64,000 nucleotides of DNA from an uncultured Pelagibacteraceae bacterium (GCA_902555465.1 CACDSN010000005.1:1-64000), one strand, 5' to 3'. Positions 29,877 to 40,288 are shown, counted from the stretch's first letter. Translations and numbers: made by a program. Notes: generated by a model from the letters alone, not told the origin.

Positions 29877-31721
29877 ATGAAAAAAATAAAGCTTACTTGT
29901 GCGCATGCAATTGTAAAACATCTAATTGCACAAAAAATTCTAATTGATGGTAAAAAAGAACCATTATTTGCTGGTGCTTTTGGAATTTTTGGTCATGGAA
30001 ATGTAGCTTGTTTAGGCCAAGCATTGGAGGAAAACAAAGAAAGCCTTCCAACATTTAGAGGTCATCACGAACAAAACATGGCTTTAACAGGAATTGCATA
30101 TGCAAGGGCAAAAAGAAGAAAACAGATTTTTGTAGCAACAAGTTCGGTTGGACCCGGTTCGACAAATATGGTTACTGCTGCTGCAGTTGCAATGAGCAAC
30201 AGATTGCCAATTCTATTTTTACCAGGTGATACTTATGCAAATAGAATACCTGATCCTGTTCTTCAACAAGTCGAGCACTTTAATAATCCAAGTATAACTC
30301 AAAATGATGCTTTTAAACCTGTTACAAGATATTTTGATAGAATAACAAGGCCAGAACAAATTTTACAAACTTTACCTCAAGCCATTCAAGTAATGTTAGA
30401 TCCAGCAGATTGTGGTCCAGCATGCATCTCTTTAAGCCAAGATATTCAAGGTGAAGTTTTTGATTATCCAGAAGAGTTTTTTAAAGAAAGGATACATAAC
30501 ATAAGAAGACCCCGACCTGATGATTTTCAAGTTAAAGAGGCGGTTGAAAAAATAAAAAAATCTAAAAATCCAATTATAATTTCTGGTGGCGGAGTTTTTT
30601 ATTCTGATGCAATGGAAGATCTATCTAACTTTGCAAAGAAACATAATATACCTGTAACACAAACTGTAATGGGATACTCCACAATGAAAAGAGATCATTC
30701 TCATTTTTTAGGACCAATAGGTGGTTTAGGAGGAAAAGCAGCAAATAATTTTGCAAAAAAAACTGATCTTGCGATTGCTGTAGGAACTAAACTTGGAGAT
30801 TTCACAACAGGTTCATGGGCTAATTTTGAAAATCCCAACTTTTCTCTAGTTTCAGTCAACGTTTCAAGATTTGATGCAAACAAACATATGGCACATTCAG
30901 TGATAGGAGATGCTAAAGCAACTTTAAATGAATTATCCCAAGCATTAGGAGATTGGAAAGCACCAGAAGATTGGTATAAAAAATCAAGAGATGAATTAAA
31001 ATCTTGGAATGAATATGTTGATAAAGAAAGTGGACCAACAAATCAGAAGTTGCCAAGTTACGCTCATGCTGTTGGCGCAGTTTATAGAAATTCAGATTCA
31101 TCAGATATAGCTGTAACTGCTGCTGGAGGCTTAGTTGGTGAGGTAGTACAAATTTGGAGACCAAGAGAACTTAACACTCATGAAACTGAATGGGGATTTA
31201 GTTGTATGGGTTATGAAATTTCAGGAGCACTTGGAGTAAAAATGGCAAATCCAGATAAAGAAGTTATTGCATTTGTTGGAGACGGTTCTTATTTATTATA
31301 TAACTCAGATATTTATTCCTCAGTAATTACAAATAATAAATTAATAATTATAGTATGTGATAACGGTGGACACGCAGTAATTAACAGACTTCAATTATTT
31401 AAAGGTGGGAAAGAATTTAATTGTCTTTTTGAATCTTCAAATATCTCTAATTTGGTAAATGTAAATTTTGCAAAACATGCAGAAAGTATGGGCGCAATAT
31501 CTGAAGAAGTAAGCACTATAAGTGAGTTAGAAGACGCTTTTAAAAGAGCAAAGCAATCGAAAATCACTTATGTAATTTCAATTAAAACACATTCTTATCA
31601 GTGGCTTGAGGGTTCTGCATACTGGGAGAGTCCAACACTCGAAATACCTAAAACCAAAGAAAATGAAGAGGCTTTAAAACTTCATAAAGAAGGTAAATCA
31701 AAGCAAAGACAGGGTGTATAA
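29877..31721 (+). CDS. iolD: 3D-(3,5/4)-trihydroxycyclohexane-1,2-dione hydrolase
   Basis: GIFGHGNVACLGQAL; ATSSVGPGSTNMVTAAAVA; ThDP motif GDGSYLLYNSD...CDNGGHAVINRLQ. Confidence 0.93.
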   Translation: MKKIKLTCAHAIVKHLIAQKILIDGKKEPLFAGAFGIFGHGNVACLGQALEENKESLPTFRGHHEQNMALTGIAYARAKRRKQIFVATSSVGPGSTNMVTAAAVAMSNRLPILFLPGDTYANRIPDPVLQQVEHFNNPSITQNDAFKPVTRYFDRITRPEQILQTLPQAIQVMLDPADCGPACISLSQDIQGEVFDYPEEFFKERIHNIRRPRPDDFQVKEAVEKIKKSKNPIIISGGGVFYSDAMEDLSNFAKKHNIPVTQTVMGYSTMKRDHSHFLGPIGGLGGKAANNFAKKTDLAIAVGTKLGDFTTGSWANFENPNFSLVSVNVSRFDANKHMAHSVIGDAKATLNELSQALGDWKAPEDWYKKSRDELKSWNEYVDKESGPTNQKLPSYAHAVGAVYRNSDSSDIAVTAAGGLVGEVVQIWRPRELNTHETEWGFSCMGYEISGALGVKMANPDKEVIAFVGDGSYLLYNSDIYSSVITNNKLIIIVCDNGGHAVINRLQLFKGGKEFNCLFESSNISNLVNVNFAKHAESMGAISEEVSTISELEDAFKRAKQSKITYVISIKTHSYQWLEGSAYWESPTLEIPKTKENEEALKLHKEGKSKQRQGV

Positions 31722-31727
31722 TCTTAA

Positions 31728-32888
31728 ATGAATAAAATATTTAAGGTAGGGCTGATTGGTTGTGGACATATAGCTGAAACATATTTTCGAGCACATAAAT
31801 ACTTTAATAATTTCAAAATTATTAAATGTGCAGATATTAATAATAAAGCTGCTAAAAAGTGTGCTAAAAGATATAACATAAAGAATTTACCTGTAAGTAA
31901 TTTACTTAAGGATAAAAATATTGAAATTATTTTAAATTTAACTCCACCTAAGGCTCATTTTCAAATTGCAAAAAAATCATTACTCAATGGCAAACATGTT
32001 TACTCTGAAAAACCTTTATCTATTAATCTTTTCGAGGGAAAAGAATTGCTTAAGATCTCCAAGAAAAAAAAACTTTATTTGGGTAACGCGCCGGATACCT
32101 TTTTAGGTGGTGGAAATCAAAAGTCTAAAGAACTTTTAGAAAATAAAATTATTGGTAAAGTAAATTTAGGAAATGCAATTTTTGCTTTTCCAGGGGTTCA
32201 ATCATACCATCCCAATCCTGAACCATGGTTTGCAAAAAAAGAAGGAGGACCTGTAATTGACATGGGTCCGTATTATTTAACAGCTCTTGTAAATTTACTT
32301 GGCCCAGCAAAAGAAGTAAAAGCAGCAAGTTTAATGAAAGGTGCAAGTTTCAGAACTATTGGGATTGGTCCAAAAAAAGGAAAAAAAATAAAAGTTGAAT
32401 GTCCAACAACATATTTCACCACAATAGTGTTTAAAAATAATAGTATTATAAGATTAACTTTATCATTTGATGTAATAGCTCATCAGAGAAATCATATTGA
32501 ATTATATGGAACCAAAGGTTCTATGATAGTTCCTGATCCAAATATGTTTGGTGGGTCAGTTTTTGTTTGTAAAAAGTTGGGCAGCCCTTGGAAAGAATTT
32601 AAGACGACAAAAATGCCGCTTGGAAGAATAAATATCAGAACACAAAGTTCGAGAGCAAATGAGTCCCCAACAAATGCAAATTATAGAGGAGTTGGTTTAG
32701 CTGAGATGGCATATTGTATTGAAAATAAAAAAATACATAGATGTAATGGAGAAGTTTCAGTTCATGTCTTAGACTTAATACAATCTACAATGATTTCTGC
32801 AAAAACTAATAAACCAATTAAAATGAGTACTACTTGTAAAATACCTAAACATTTTTCGCAAAAAGAAATTAAAAAAATATTAAAATAA
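31728..32888 (+). CDS. Gfo/Idh/MocA family oxidoreductase
   Basis: VGLIGCGHIAETYFRAHKYF; VYSEKPLSINL; GGPVIDMGPYYLTALVNLLG. Confidence 0.9.
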   Translation: MNKIFKVGLIGCGHIAETYFRAHKYFNNFKIIKCADINNKAAKKCAKRYNIKNLPVSNLLKDKNIEIILNLTPPKAHFQIAKKSLLNGKHVYSEKPLSINLFEGKELLKISKKKKLYLGNAPDTFLGGGNQKSKELLENKIIGKVNLGNAIFAFPGVQSYHPNPEPWFAKKEGGPVIDMGPYYLTALVNLLGPAKEVKAASLMKGASFRTIGIGPKKGKKIKVECPTTYFTTIVFKNNSIIRLTLSFDVIAHQRNHIELYGTKGSMIVPDPNMFGGSVFVCKKLGSPWKEFKTTKMPLGRINIRTQSSRANESPTNANYRGVGLAEMAYCIENKKIHRCNGEVSVHVLDLIQSTMISAKTNKPIKMSTTCKIPKHFSQKEIKKILK

Positions 32889-32890
32889 TT

Positions 32891-33790
32891 ATGCAAATTG
32901 GAATTGATGTAGGGGCAACAAAAATTGAATATATTTTGTTACATGATAATGGAGAGGAAACAGGTAGATCCAGAATAGATTGTCCAAAAGATTATAAGTC
33001 AATAATTAAAAGTATAAATGAGATTGTAAAACAAATTGAATTAAATATCGGAAAAGAAGTACCAATTGGAGTATGCCATCCAGGTATACATTCTATTCAT
33101 ACAGGTTTAATCAAAAATTCACCAAATTGTGATTGGATTAACAATAAACCTTTTCAAAAAGACTTACGTGATGCTATCGGTAGAGAAATATTTTGTGAAA
33201 ATGATGCTAACTGTTTTACTTTATCAGAGGCAATAGACGGATCAGGAAAACATTACAAAATTGTATTTGGAATAATTTTGGGATCAGGTGTTGGTGGAGG
33301 TTTGGTAATTGATAAAAAGATTGTATCAGGTCCACATGGTATAACAGGTGAGTGGGGACATAATCAACTTCCATTAGTTGGCAAGGAGTCAAAAGTAAGA
33401 AAAACAAATTTAAGAGAAGGAGAAATCGAAAGTTCAATTTCAGGATTAAGTTTATCGAAAAAATTTAAAAAAGAATTCAAAAAAGATCTAAAGGCTCATG
33501 AAATTTTTGAGCTTTACAGACAACATGATCTTGATGCTGAAAAAATAATTGATGAATTTAAAGACAATCTATCTATGGCAATAGCTTCAGTGGTAAATAT
33601 TTTAGATCCAGATGTTTTTATTTTTGGTGGCGGCTTATCTAACGAAATTAATTTTTTTAATGAAATTCAATCAAAAGTTAGAAAATTTGTTGCTGGAAAT
33701 GAATTTGAGGGCATCTTTTTAAAACCAAAGTTTGGAGATGCTAGTGGAGTAAGGGGTGCGGCAAGATTAGGTAGAAATATTAATTATTAA
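32891..33790 (+). CDS. ROK family protein / sugar kinase-like
   Basis: GIDVGATKIEYILL; CENDANCFTLSEA; GIILGSGVGGGLVI; GEWGHNQLPL. Confidence 0.85.
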   Translation: MQIGIDVGATKIEYILLHDNGEETGRSRIDCPKDYKSIIKSINEIVKQIELNIGKEVPIGVCHPGIHSIHTGLIKNSPNCDWINNKPFQKDLRDAIGREIFCENDANCFTLSEAIDGSGKHYKIVFGIILGSGVGGGLVIDKKIVSGPHGITGEWGHNQLPLVGKESKVRKTNLREGEIESSISGLSLSKKFKKEFKKDLKAHEIFELYRQHDLDAEKIIDEFKDNLSMAIASVVNILDPDVFIFGGGLSNEINFFNEIQSKVRKFVAGNEFEGIFLKPKFGDASGVRGAARLGRNINY

Positions 33791-33808
33791 TTTATATAAT
33801 TAAGCTTT

Positions 33809-34657
33809 ATGAAATTATTAAGATTAGGTAATATTGGATCTGAGAAACCAGCTATAATTGATAGTCAAAATAACTTTAGAGATTTATCCTCAGTAATCGA
33901 CGATTTAAACCCTGAAACATTAAATTTTGATATTTTCGAAAAAATTAAAAAACTAAATACTAATGATTTACCAAAGTTAGATCCAAACCTACGAATAGGT
34001 GCCTGTGTCTCAAAACCTTCCAAATTTATTGGTATAGGATTAAATTTTAAGGATCATGCTGAAGAACAAAACCTTCCAATACCAAAAGAGCCAATTATAT
34101 TTTCTAAGTTTACAAGTTGCATTGTTGGACCAAATGATCCTATTATTGTTCCTAAAGGTTCACAACATACAGATTGGGAAGTTGAATTAGGTTTTGTGAT
34201 TGGAAAAAAGGCACTTAATGTTAGTGTTGAAAATGCTTTGGAGCATGTCTTAGGTTTTTTTTTAGTAAATGATGTAAGTGAAAGAAATTTTCAAAAAAAC
34301 AAAGGTTTGACCTGGGATAAAGGTAAGGGTTTTGATACATTTGGTCCGATTGGTCCCTACATAGTTACAAAAGATGATTTGGCGGACTTTGATAAATTAA
34401 ATATGTATTTAGATGTTAATGGAGAAAGAATGCAAACTGGAAATACAGAGAAAATGATTTTTGGTGTGAAAGAATTAGTATCATATATGAGTTCTTGTAT
34501 GAGTTTGCACCCTGGAGATATCTGTTGTACGGGCACTCCACCAGGTGTTGGAGAAAACATGAAACCTCCACGTTTTTTAAAAGGCGGCGAAGAAGTAGTT
34601 TTAGGTATTGATAAATTAGGACATCAAAAACATAGTGTTGTTGCCTACAAAGATTAA
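33809..34657 (+). CDS. Fumarylacetoacetate hydrolase family protein (2,4-diketo-3-deoxy sugar acid hydrolase-like)
   Basis: IGIGLNFKDHAEEQNLPIP; DWEVELGFVIGK; WDKGKGFDTFGPIGPYIV; CTGTPPGVG. Confidence 0.88.
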   Translation: MKLLRLGNIGSEKPAIIDSQNNFRDLSSVIDDLNPETLNFDIFEKIKKLNTNDLPKLDPNLRIGACVSKPSKFIGIGLNFKDHAEEQNLPIPKEPIIFSKFTSCIVGPNDPIIVPKGSQHTDWEVELGFVIGKKALNVSVENALEHVLGFFLVNDVSERNFQKNKGLTWDKGKGFDTFGPIGPYIVTKDDLADFDKLNMYLDVNGERMQTGNTEKMIFGVKELVSYMSSCMSLHPGDICCTGTPPGVGENMKPPRFLKGGEEVVLGIDKLGHQKHSVVAYKD

Positions 34658-34678
34658 AAACATTATCAATATTACTTA

Positions 34679-37363
34679 ATGATAAAAAGAGATCTTTATT
34701 ACGATAGAATACCCACTAAATCATTAAGAGACGATGTAAGATATTTAGGCATTGTTCTAGGCAAAGTTATAAAAGATCAAGAAGGAAAAGATTTTTTTAA
34801 GTTAATTGAGAAAATTAGAAAATTATCAAAAACAAACAAATTTAACTTAAAATCAGATAAATCAAAAAAAAATATTTCAAAAATTTTAATAAAACTTGAT
34901 CCAAAAAAAACTTTAAAAATTACAAGAGCTTTTACACATTTCATGAATCTTTTAAATCTGGCTGAATTAGTTGATGTATCAAGAAATTTAAATGAATATG
35001 AAAATAAAAAAAATATAAATAGTAAGAATATTTTCATTGAAGAAATATTTGAAAAACTCTTTAAAAATACAAAAGTATCAAATAACAAAATTTATAATTT
35101 TGCAAAAAATTTAAATATTGGAATTGTATTAACAGCACATCCTACAGAAGTAAAACGTAGAACTTTAATCCAAAAATATCATAATATAACAGAAATTCTT
35201 GAACAAAAAGATTTGCTTAAAAACTTTCCTTCCAAAACAAAAAATTTGAATAAAAAACTTTACGATGAGTTAACAATAATTTGGAACACTGATGATCTGA
35301 AAAGATTCAGGCCTTCACCATTTGACGAGGCTAGATGGGGATTAGCAATCATAGAAGATAGTTTATGGGAAACAATTCCTAAGGTTTATAGGAGATTAAA
35401 CTCTATTTTTTTAAAAAATATGAACAAAAGTCTTCCAAAAAATTTTAACCCTATTGAATTTGGCTCATGGATGGGTGGAGATAGAGATGGAAATCCTAAT
35501 GTAACCGCAAAAGTTACAAAGGAAGTAATCTTATTATCAAGATGGGAAGCAGCAAAGTTATATGAGAAGGCGTTAACAAAAATAATTAGATCTTATTCTA
35601 TGGAAAAATGTTCAAATAAAATAACCAAAGCTGTAGGCAAATCTTTTGAACCTTATAGGGTTTATCTAAGACCTTTAAGAGATAAAATGCGTAAAACCCA
35701 TAGATTAATTGAACAACATTTAGTAAATGGTCAGCCTTTAGATCAAACTAAGCTTTTAAAAACAAGGGAAGAAATTTTAAAACCTCTCAGAGTAGTTAGA
35801 GAGTCTCTAGAGCAAAATCAATGTGAGAATATCGCCAGTGGAGAACTTCTTGATTTAATGAGAAGAGCCAAGTGTTTTGGCATAAATTTAGCAAGATTGG
35901 ATATACGTCAGGAGTCAGCTAGGCATAGTCAATTATTAGATGAATTTTTTTTAAAAAAATTCAATAAAAGATACTATAAATTAAGTGAGATAGATAAATT
36001 AAAATTTTTTAAATCAGCTTTAACTTCAAAAAGAAACTTTATAAATAAATTTAACTTTAAAAATAAAGAAAATAAAGAAGTTTGGTCAACATTTAAAATA
36101 TTATCTAATGAGCCAAAAGAGTGTTTAGGTGCTTATGTTATATCAATGACTACATCTGCTTCAGATATTTTATCAGTTTCTTTTTTGCAAAAAGAAGCAA
36201 AAATTAAAGATAAATTGAGAGTAGTGCCTTTATTTGAAACTTTGGATGACTTAATAAATTCAAAAAAAATAATGGAAACTTTATTTTCTCAAAGTTGGTA
36301 TCGAAATTTTATAAAAAATAATCAAGAAGTTATGATAGGTTATTCCGACTCAAGTAAAGATGCTGGTAAAATATGTGCAAGCTGGAATCAATATAAAGCA
36401 CAAGAAGAGATTGTTAAGTTAGCAAAAAAATATAAAATTAATATCACATTCTTTCATGGAAGAGGTGGTTCAGCTGGCAGAGGGGGAGGGCCAATTCAAG
36501 CAACTCTTAGGTCTCAACCACCAAATTCTGTTAATGGAAATATAAGGATTACAGACCAAGGTGAAGTCATTCAACAAAAATATGGGTATGAACCATTAGC
36601 TAAATATAATTTATGTAGCTACATAGGAGCTGTAACAGAGGCTTCTTTAAATCCACCACCAGTTCCAAAAAAAAAATGGAGAAATTTAATTGAAAAAATG
36701 TCAGAAATTTCAAAAAGTTCGTATAGAAAAAATATAAATCAAAGTTCCGAATTTATTAAGTATTTCAAAACTGTTACACCACACATTGCTCTTGGTAAAC
36801 TATCAATTGGATCTAGACCATCAAAAAGAAAAAAAACTGACAATATAAAAAGTTTGAGAGCAATTCCATGGGTTTTTGCCTGGACACAAATTAGACTAAT
36901 GTTACCAGCTTGGCTTGGTAGCGCTGAAGCTCTTAGATATTCATATATCAAAAAATTTAGAAAAACTCTATTTGATATGGAAAAGAATTGGCCTTTTTTT
37001 AATTCAATGCTTGATATTTTAGATATGGTTATTTCTAAAGTTGATCCAAATATATCTAAAATTTATGAACAGTATTTGGCTGATGAAAACTTAAAAAGGG
37101 TTGGTAAAAAATTAAGGTTCCAATTCGAACAGATTAAAAGATTAAATACCAATATTACACCTAAAGAAATTCTAAATAGTAGAAAAAAATATAGGACATC
37201 GGTTATTGTACGAAATATATATTCCGAAGTATTAAATGTAATACAACCAATTGTTATAAAAAAATTAAAAGAGAAAAAAAAATCAAAAAATAAAAAATAT
37301 TTAAATGATGCATTAATGACATCTATAGCTGGAATTTCTGCAGCAATGAAAAATACTGGATGA
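34679..37363 (+). CDS. ppc: Phosphoenolpyruvate carboxylase
   Basis: GIVLTAHPTEVKRRTL; FHGRGGSAGRGGGP; MIGYSDSSKDAG. Confidence 0.96.
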   Translation: MIKRDLYYDRIPTKSLRDDVRYLGIVLGKVIKDQEGKDFFKLIEKIRKLSKTNKFNLKSDKSKKNISKILIKLDPKKTLKITRAFTHFMNLLNLAELVDVSRNLNEYENKKNINSKNIFIEEIFEKLFKNTKVSNNKIYNFAKNLNIGIVLTAHPTEVKRRTLIQKYHNITEILEQKDLLKNFPSKTKNLNKKLYDELTIIWNTDDLKRFRPSPFDEARWGLAIIEDSLWETIPKVYRRLNSIFLKNMNKSLPKNFNPIEFGSWMGGDRDGNPNVTAKVTKEVILLSRWEAAKLYEKALTKIIRSYSMEKCSNKITKAVGKSFEPYRVYLRPLRDKMRKTHRLIEQHLVNGQPLDQTKLLKTREEILKPLRVVRESLEQNQCENIASGELLDLMRRAKCFGINLARLDIRQESARHSQLLDEFFLKKFNKRYYKLSEIDKLKFFKSALTSKRNFINKFNFKNKENKEVWSTFKILSNEPKECLGAYVISMTTSASDILSVSFLQKEAKIKDKLRVVPLFETLDDLINSKKIMETLFSQSWYRNFIKNNQEVMIGYSDSSKDAGKICASWNQYKAQEEIVKLAKKYKINITFFHGRGGSAGRGGGPIQATLRSQPPNSVNGNIRITDQGEVIQQKYGYEPLAKYNLCSYIGAVTEASLNPPPVPKKKWRNLIEKMSEISKSSYRKNINQSSEFIKYFKTVTPHIALGKLSIGSRPSKRKKTDNIKSLRAIPWVFAWTQIRLMLPAWLGSAEALRYSYIKKFRKTLFDMEKNWPFFNSMLDILDMVISKVDPNISKIYEQYLADENLKRVGKKLRFQFEQIKRLNTNITPKEILNSRKKYRTSVIVRNIYSEVLNVIQPIVIKKLKEKKKSKNKKYLNDALMTSIAGISAAMKNTG

Positions 37364-37364
37364 T

Positions 37365-38069
37365 ATGACTGAGTTATTAATAGCTTTTGGTGCAGGATTA
37401 ATTAGTTTTTTGTCACCATGTGTATTACCACTAATTCCTGGTTATATTTCATATATTTCTGGAACTACATATAATGAACTTTTAGAAACAAAGGTTAAGC
37501 TTTCTCCATTAATATTTTTTACACTTGGTTTTTCAATTGTATTTATACTTTTTGGTGCAGCCGCTACATTTATCGGACAGTTATTTTTAAGTTATTCAAA
37601 CGAATTAAGAATAGTCGCGGGAATAATAATAATAATTTTTTCGTTACATATTTTAGGTTTTTTAAATTTGAAATTTTTTAATTATGAAAAAAGATTTCAA
37701 GTATCAAATAATAACGGTTTGTTGGGACCAATTTTATTAGGTATGGCTTTTGGGTTTGGTTGGACACCGTGTATTGGACCAATTTTAGGTTCAATATTAG
37801 TTTTAGCAACTACAGAAGAATCTTTAATTAGAGGTATAATTTTATTATGTTTTTATTCATTGGGTTTAGCAATTCCTTTTATTCTTTCAGGGCTATTGAT
37901 ACAAAAATTTATAGGTGTTTCAAATAAACTGAAATCAAAAATGAAATTAATTGTAAATATAAGTGGATATTTGCTTTTAGTAACTGGAATTCTTATTTTA
38001 ACAAATCAATTACAGACATTAGGTTTTTATTTAATTGAATATTTTCCTATTTTACAAAAACTTGGCTAA
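37365..38069 (+). CDS. ccdA: CcdA-like cytochrome c biogenesis / thiol transport protein
   Basis: AGLISFLSPCVLPLIPGYISYISG; GFGWTPCIGPILGSIL. Confidence 0.9.
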   Translation: MTELLIAFGAGLISFLSPCVLPLIPGYISYISGTTYNELLETKVKLSPLIFFTLGFSIVFILFGAAATFIGQLFLSYSNELRIVAGIIIIIFSLHILGFLNLKFFNYEKRFQVSNNNGLLGPILLGMAFGFGWTPCIGPILGSILVLATTEESLIRGIILLCFYSLGLAIPFILSGLLIQKFIGVSNKLKSKMKLIVNISGYLLLVTGILILTNQLQTLGFYLIEYFPILQKLG

Positions 38070-38084
38070 GCGTTATAATTAAAA

Positions 38085-39104
38085 ATGTCCTTAAGCTATT
38101 TAATTGGTCAGTCAACAAAGTTTGTTTGGTATTCTACACATTATTTAATTTCATTTAAATACGCAACACCAATCAAAATTGATCGCCAAAATCCTCCACC
38201 TTTTTTTAAAAAGATGCCATCAGGTAAAAAATTATTCTATGAAATGTTAAAATTATTTAATGAAGAAAGAAAATATATAAATCAAAATAAGTATAAAATT
38301 CCAAAAACTAATGTGAATGACTTTGCCGATATAGTTAAAGGGAGTTTTAATTTTTTTATGGATCTTCCTAAAATTGACAAAAGAAGAACTGAAAAAAAAT
38401 TTAATGATTTAAATGAAAAAAATGAAGATCTACCAAAATACTTTTTAAGGAATTTTCATTACCAAACTGATGGATATCTTAGCGAAAATTCAGCTAATTT
38501 GTATGAATTTCAAGTTGAAACATTATTTTCTGGTTCAGCAGCTACGATGAGAAGATTCTCTTTATTACCTATAATTGAATATTTAAATTCTAGAGATCCA
38601 GACCTTAGTTTCTTAGATATTGGAACAGGCTCAGGCGAGTTTATAAAAACGATAAAGTATAATTTTCCCAAATTAAATATTACTTGTTCAGATATTTCTA
38701 AAGCATATTTAGAGGTTGCAAAAAAAAAATTAAAAAAATTTACAGATATAAATTTCAAAAATTGCAAAGGAGAGGATTTACCATTTGAAAATGAATCTTT
38801 CGATATTATAAATTCAGTTTATTTATTTCATGAGGTTCCATCAGCTATAAGATCAAAGATTTTTTTAGAAATATCTAGAGTACTTAAAAAAGATGGAGTT
38901 TTCATTTTAACAGACTCACTTCAACTTGGAGATAATTATATTCTTGATCCATTACTGGAATTTTTTCCGTATTCAACACATGAACCTTATTATTCTAAAT
39001 ATATAAGAGAAGACTTGGTGAATAATGCTGAAAAGTTTGGTTTAAAAATGTATTACTCTAAGAACGCTTATCTTTCAAAAACTTTAGCTTTTAAGAAAAT
39101 ATAA
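38085..39104 (+). CDS. Class I SAM-dependent methyltransferase
   Basis: LSFLDIGTGSGEFIKTI; EDLPFENESFDIINSVYLFHEVP. Confidence 0.85.
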   Translation: MSLSYLIGQSTKFVWYSTHYLISFKYATPIKIDRQNPPPFFKKMPSGKKLFYEMLKLFNEERKYINQNKYKIPKTNVNDFADIVKGSFNFFMDLPKIDKRRTEKKFNDLNEKNEDLPKYFLRNFHYQTDGYLSENSANLYEFQVETLFSGSAATMRRFSLLPIIEYLNSRDPDLSFLDIGTGSGEFIKTIKYNFPKLNITCSDISKAYLEVAKKKLKKFTDINFKNCKGEDLPFENESFDIINSVYLFHEVPSAIRSKIFLEISRVLKKDGVFILTDSLQLGDNYILDPLLEFFPYSTHEPYYSKYIREDLVNNAEKFGLKMYYSKNAYLSKTLAFKKI

Positions 39105-39111
39105 ATTATAT

Positions 39112-40224
39112 TTAATTTATTCCAAACTTTCTTTTTAGATGTCTTAATTTACCTTCAGTACTATCGAAATCTAGATAACACCCTTGTAAAAACCTTCTTC
39201 CTTCATTAGGATTAAATGCTGTTCTTCCATGTAATAATCTATGATTATCCATCATCATTAGATCACCAGGCATCAACTTAAATTCTATTCTGTATTTATT
39301 TGAATTATATAAGTCAGATAAATATTTTCTTGCTTCATAATAAAGTTCTAATTCCTTTTTTTCTAAAATTGGAACATAGTCTAAACGTGTACTAAATCTT
39401 ACACTTTTAAAGTTTTTATTTAGGTCAAGGTGAATTAGTTCTGACCAACTTTCTAAAACAACATCTTTATCAATAAATCTAAATCGTACTTTTACAGATG
39501 AAAGAATATCGTAATATTCTGGTTTTACTTTTTTAAGCATTTCAGAAACTGTATATCCGTCAACTAATGTTGAATAACCACCGCTTACTTCGTTTTCAAT
39601 ACAATGAAGAATTTGAATACATGGAGGAAGAGGATTTCTATATGGGTTATCAGTATGAGGCGTTAAATGAAGACCTGTATATGCCAAATCATTTGGATTA
39701 GGTTTTGATTTTACATCAAAATGTTCTCCAAAATTTGTTCTTTTTACACTTCCTATAGAATTTCCAAATTGAATTAAAAAATTATTTTTGGTTGGGATAT
39801 TTTTTATTATTACAAAACCATATTTATAAAATGAAATAAGCATTTCATACATTTCTTTAGTGTCAAAAAATCCATCTTTATATTCGAAATTTTTTATATT
39901 CTTGAGATTGCAATCCCATTGAACTTTTTTTATTGAATCTAATTCATTATCAACACCAGCAAATTCAGATGACAATTTTTTAATCTCATATTTAGAGATA
40001 ATACCGTCGTTAAATTTAACATTTAAATATTCTCCATCTATCTTAGCTTCATCAATATCAATTTTAAAATTCATAGTTGCAGGATCAAATAATCTTTGTT
40101 GTGTTCCTGGATCCAAATGTTCACTTTCGCTAACCCTTTCTCTCAACCAAAATGGATGAATTTCTTTTTTTGATCCATCAGTATCTAAGATAACTTTTTT
40201 ATTATTTTTGAGTTCAATTTTCAT
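39112..40224 (-). CDS. TauD/gamma-butyrobetaine hydroxylase-like Fe(II)/2OG dioxygenase
   Basis: LTPHTDNPYRNPLPPCIQILHC; GDLMMMDNHRLLHGRTAF; HPFWLRER N-terminus. Confidence 0.85.
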   Translation of the reverse strand: MKIELKNNKKVILDTDGSKKEIHPFWLRERVSESEHLDPGTQQRLFDPATMNFKIDIDEAKIDGEYLNVKFNDGIISKYEIKKLSSEFAGVDNELDSIKKVQWDCNLKNIKNFEYKDGFFDTKEMYEMLISFYKYGFVIIKNIPTKNNFLIQFGNSIGSVKRTNFGEHFDVKSKPNPNDLAYTGLHLTPHTDNPYRNPLPPCIQILHCIENEVSGGYSTLVDGYTVSEMLKKVKPEYYDILSSVKVRFRFIDKDVVLESWSELIHLDLNKNFKSVRFSTRLDYVPILEKKELELYYEARKYLSDLYNSNKYRIEFKLMPGDLMMMDNHRLLHGRTAFNPNEGRRFLQGCYLDFDSTEGKLRHLKRKFGIN

Positions 40225-40288
40225 TTAAGTCCAAGGATTATTTAAAATTTTGCTTTAATCAAGATAAATTAAATAGTAAGAAGTAAAA

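Noticed and set aside
34777-35088. 103-aa minus-strand hydrophobic ORF within ppc
   Set aside because: Phe/Leu-rich product of reading Lys-rich codons backwards; antisense artefact.
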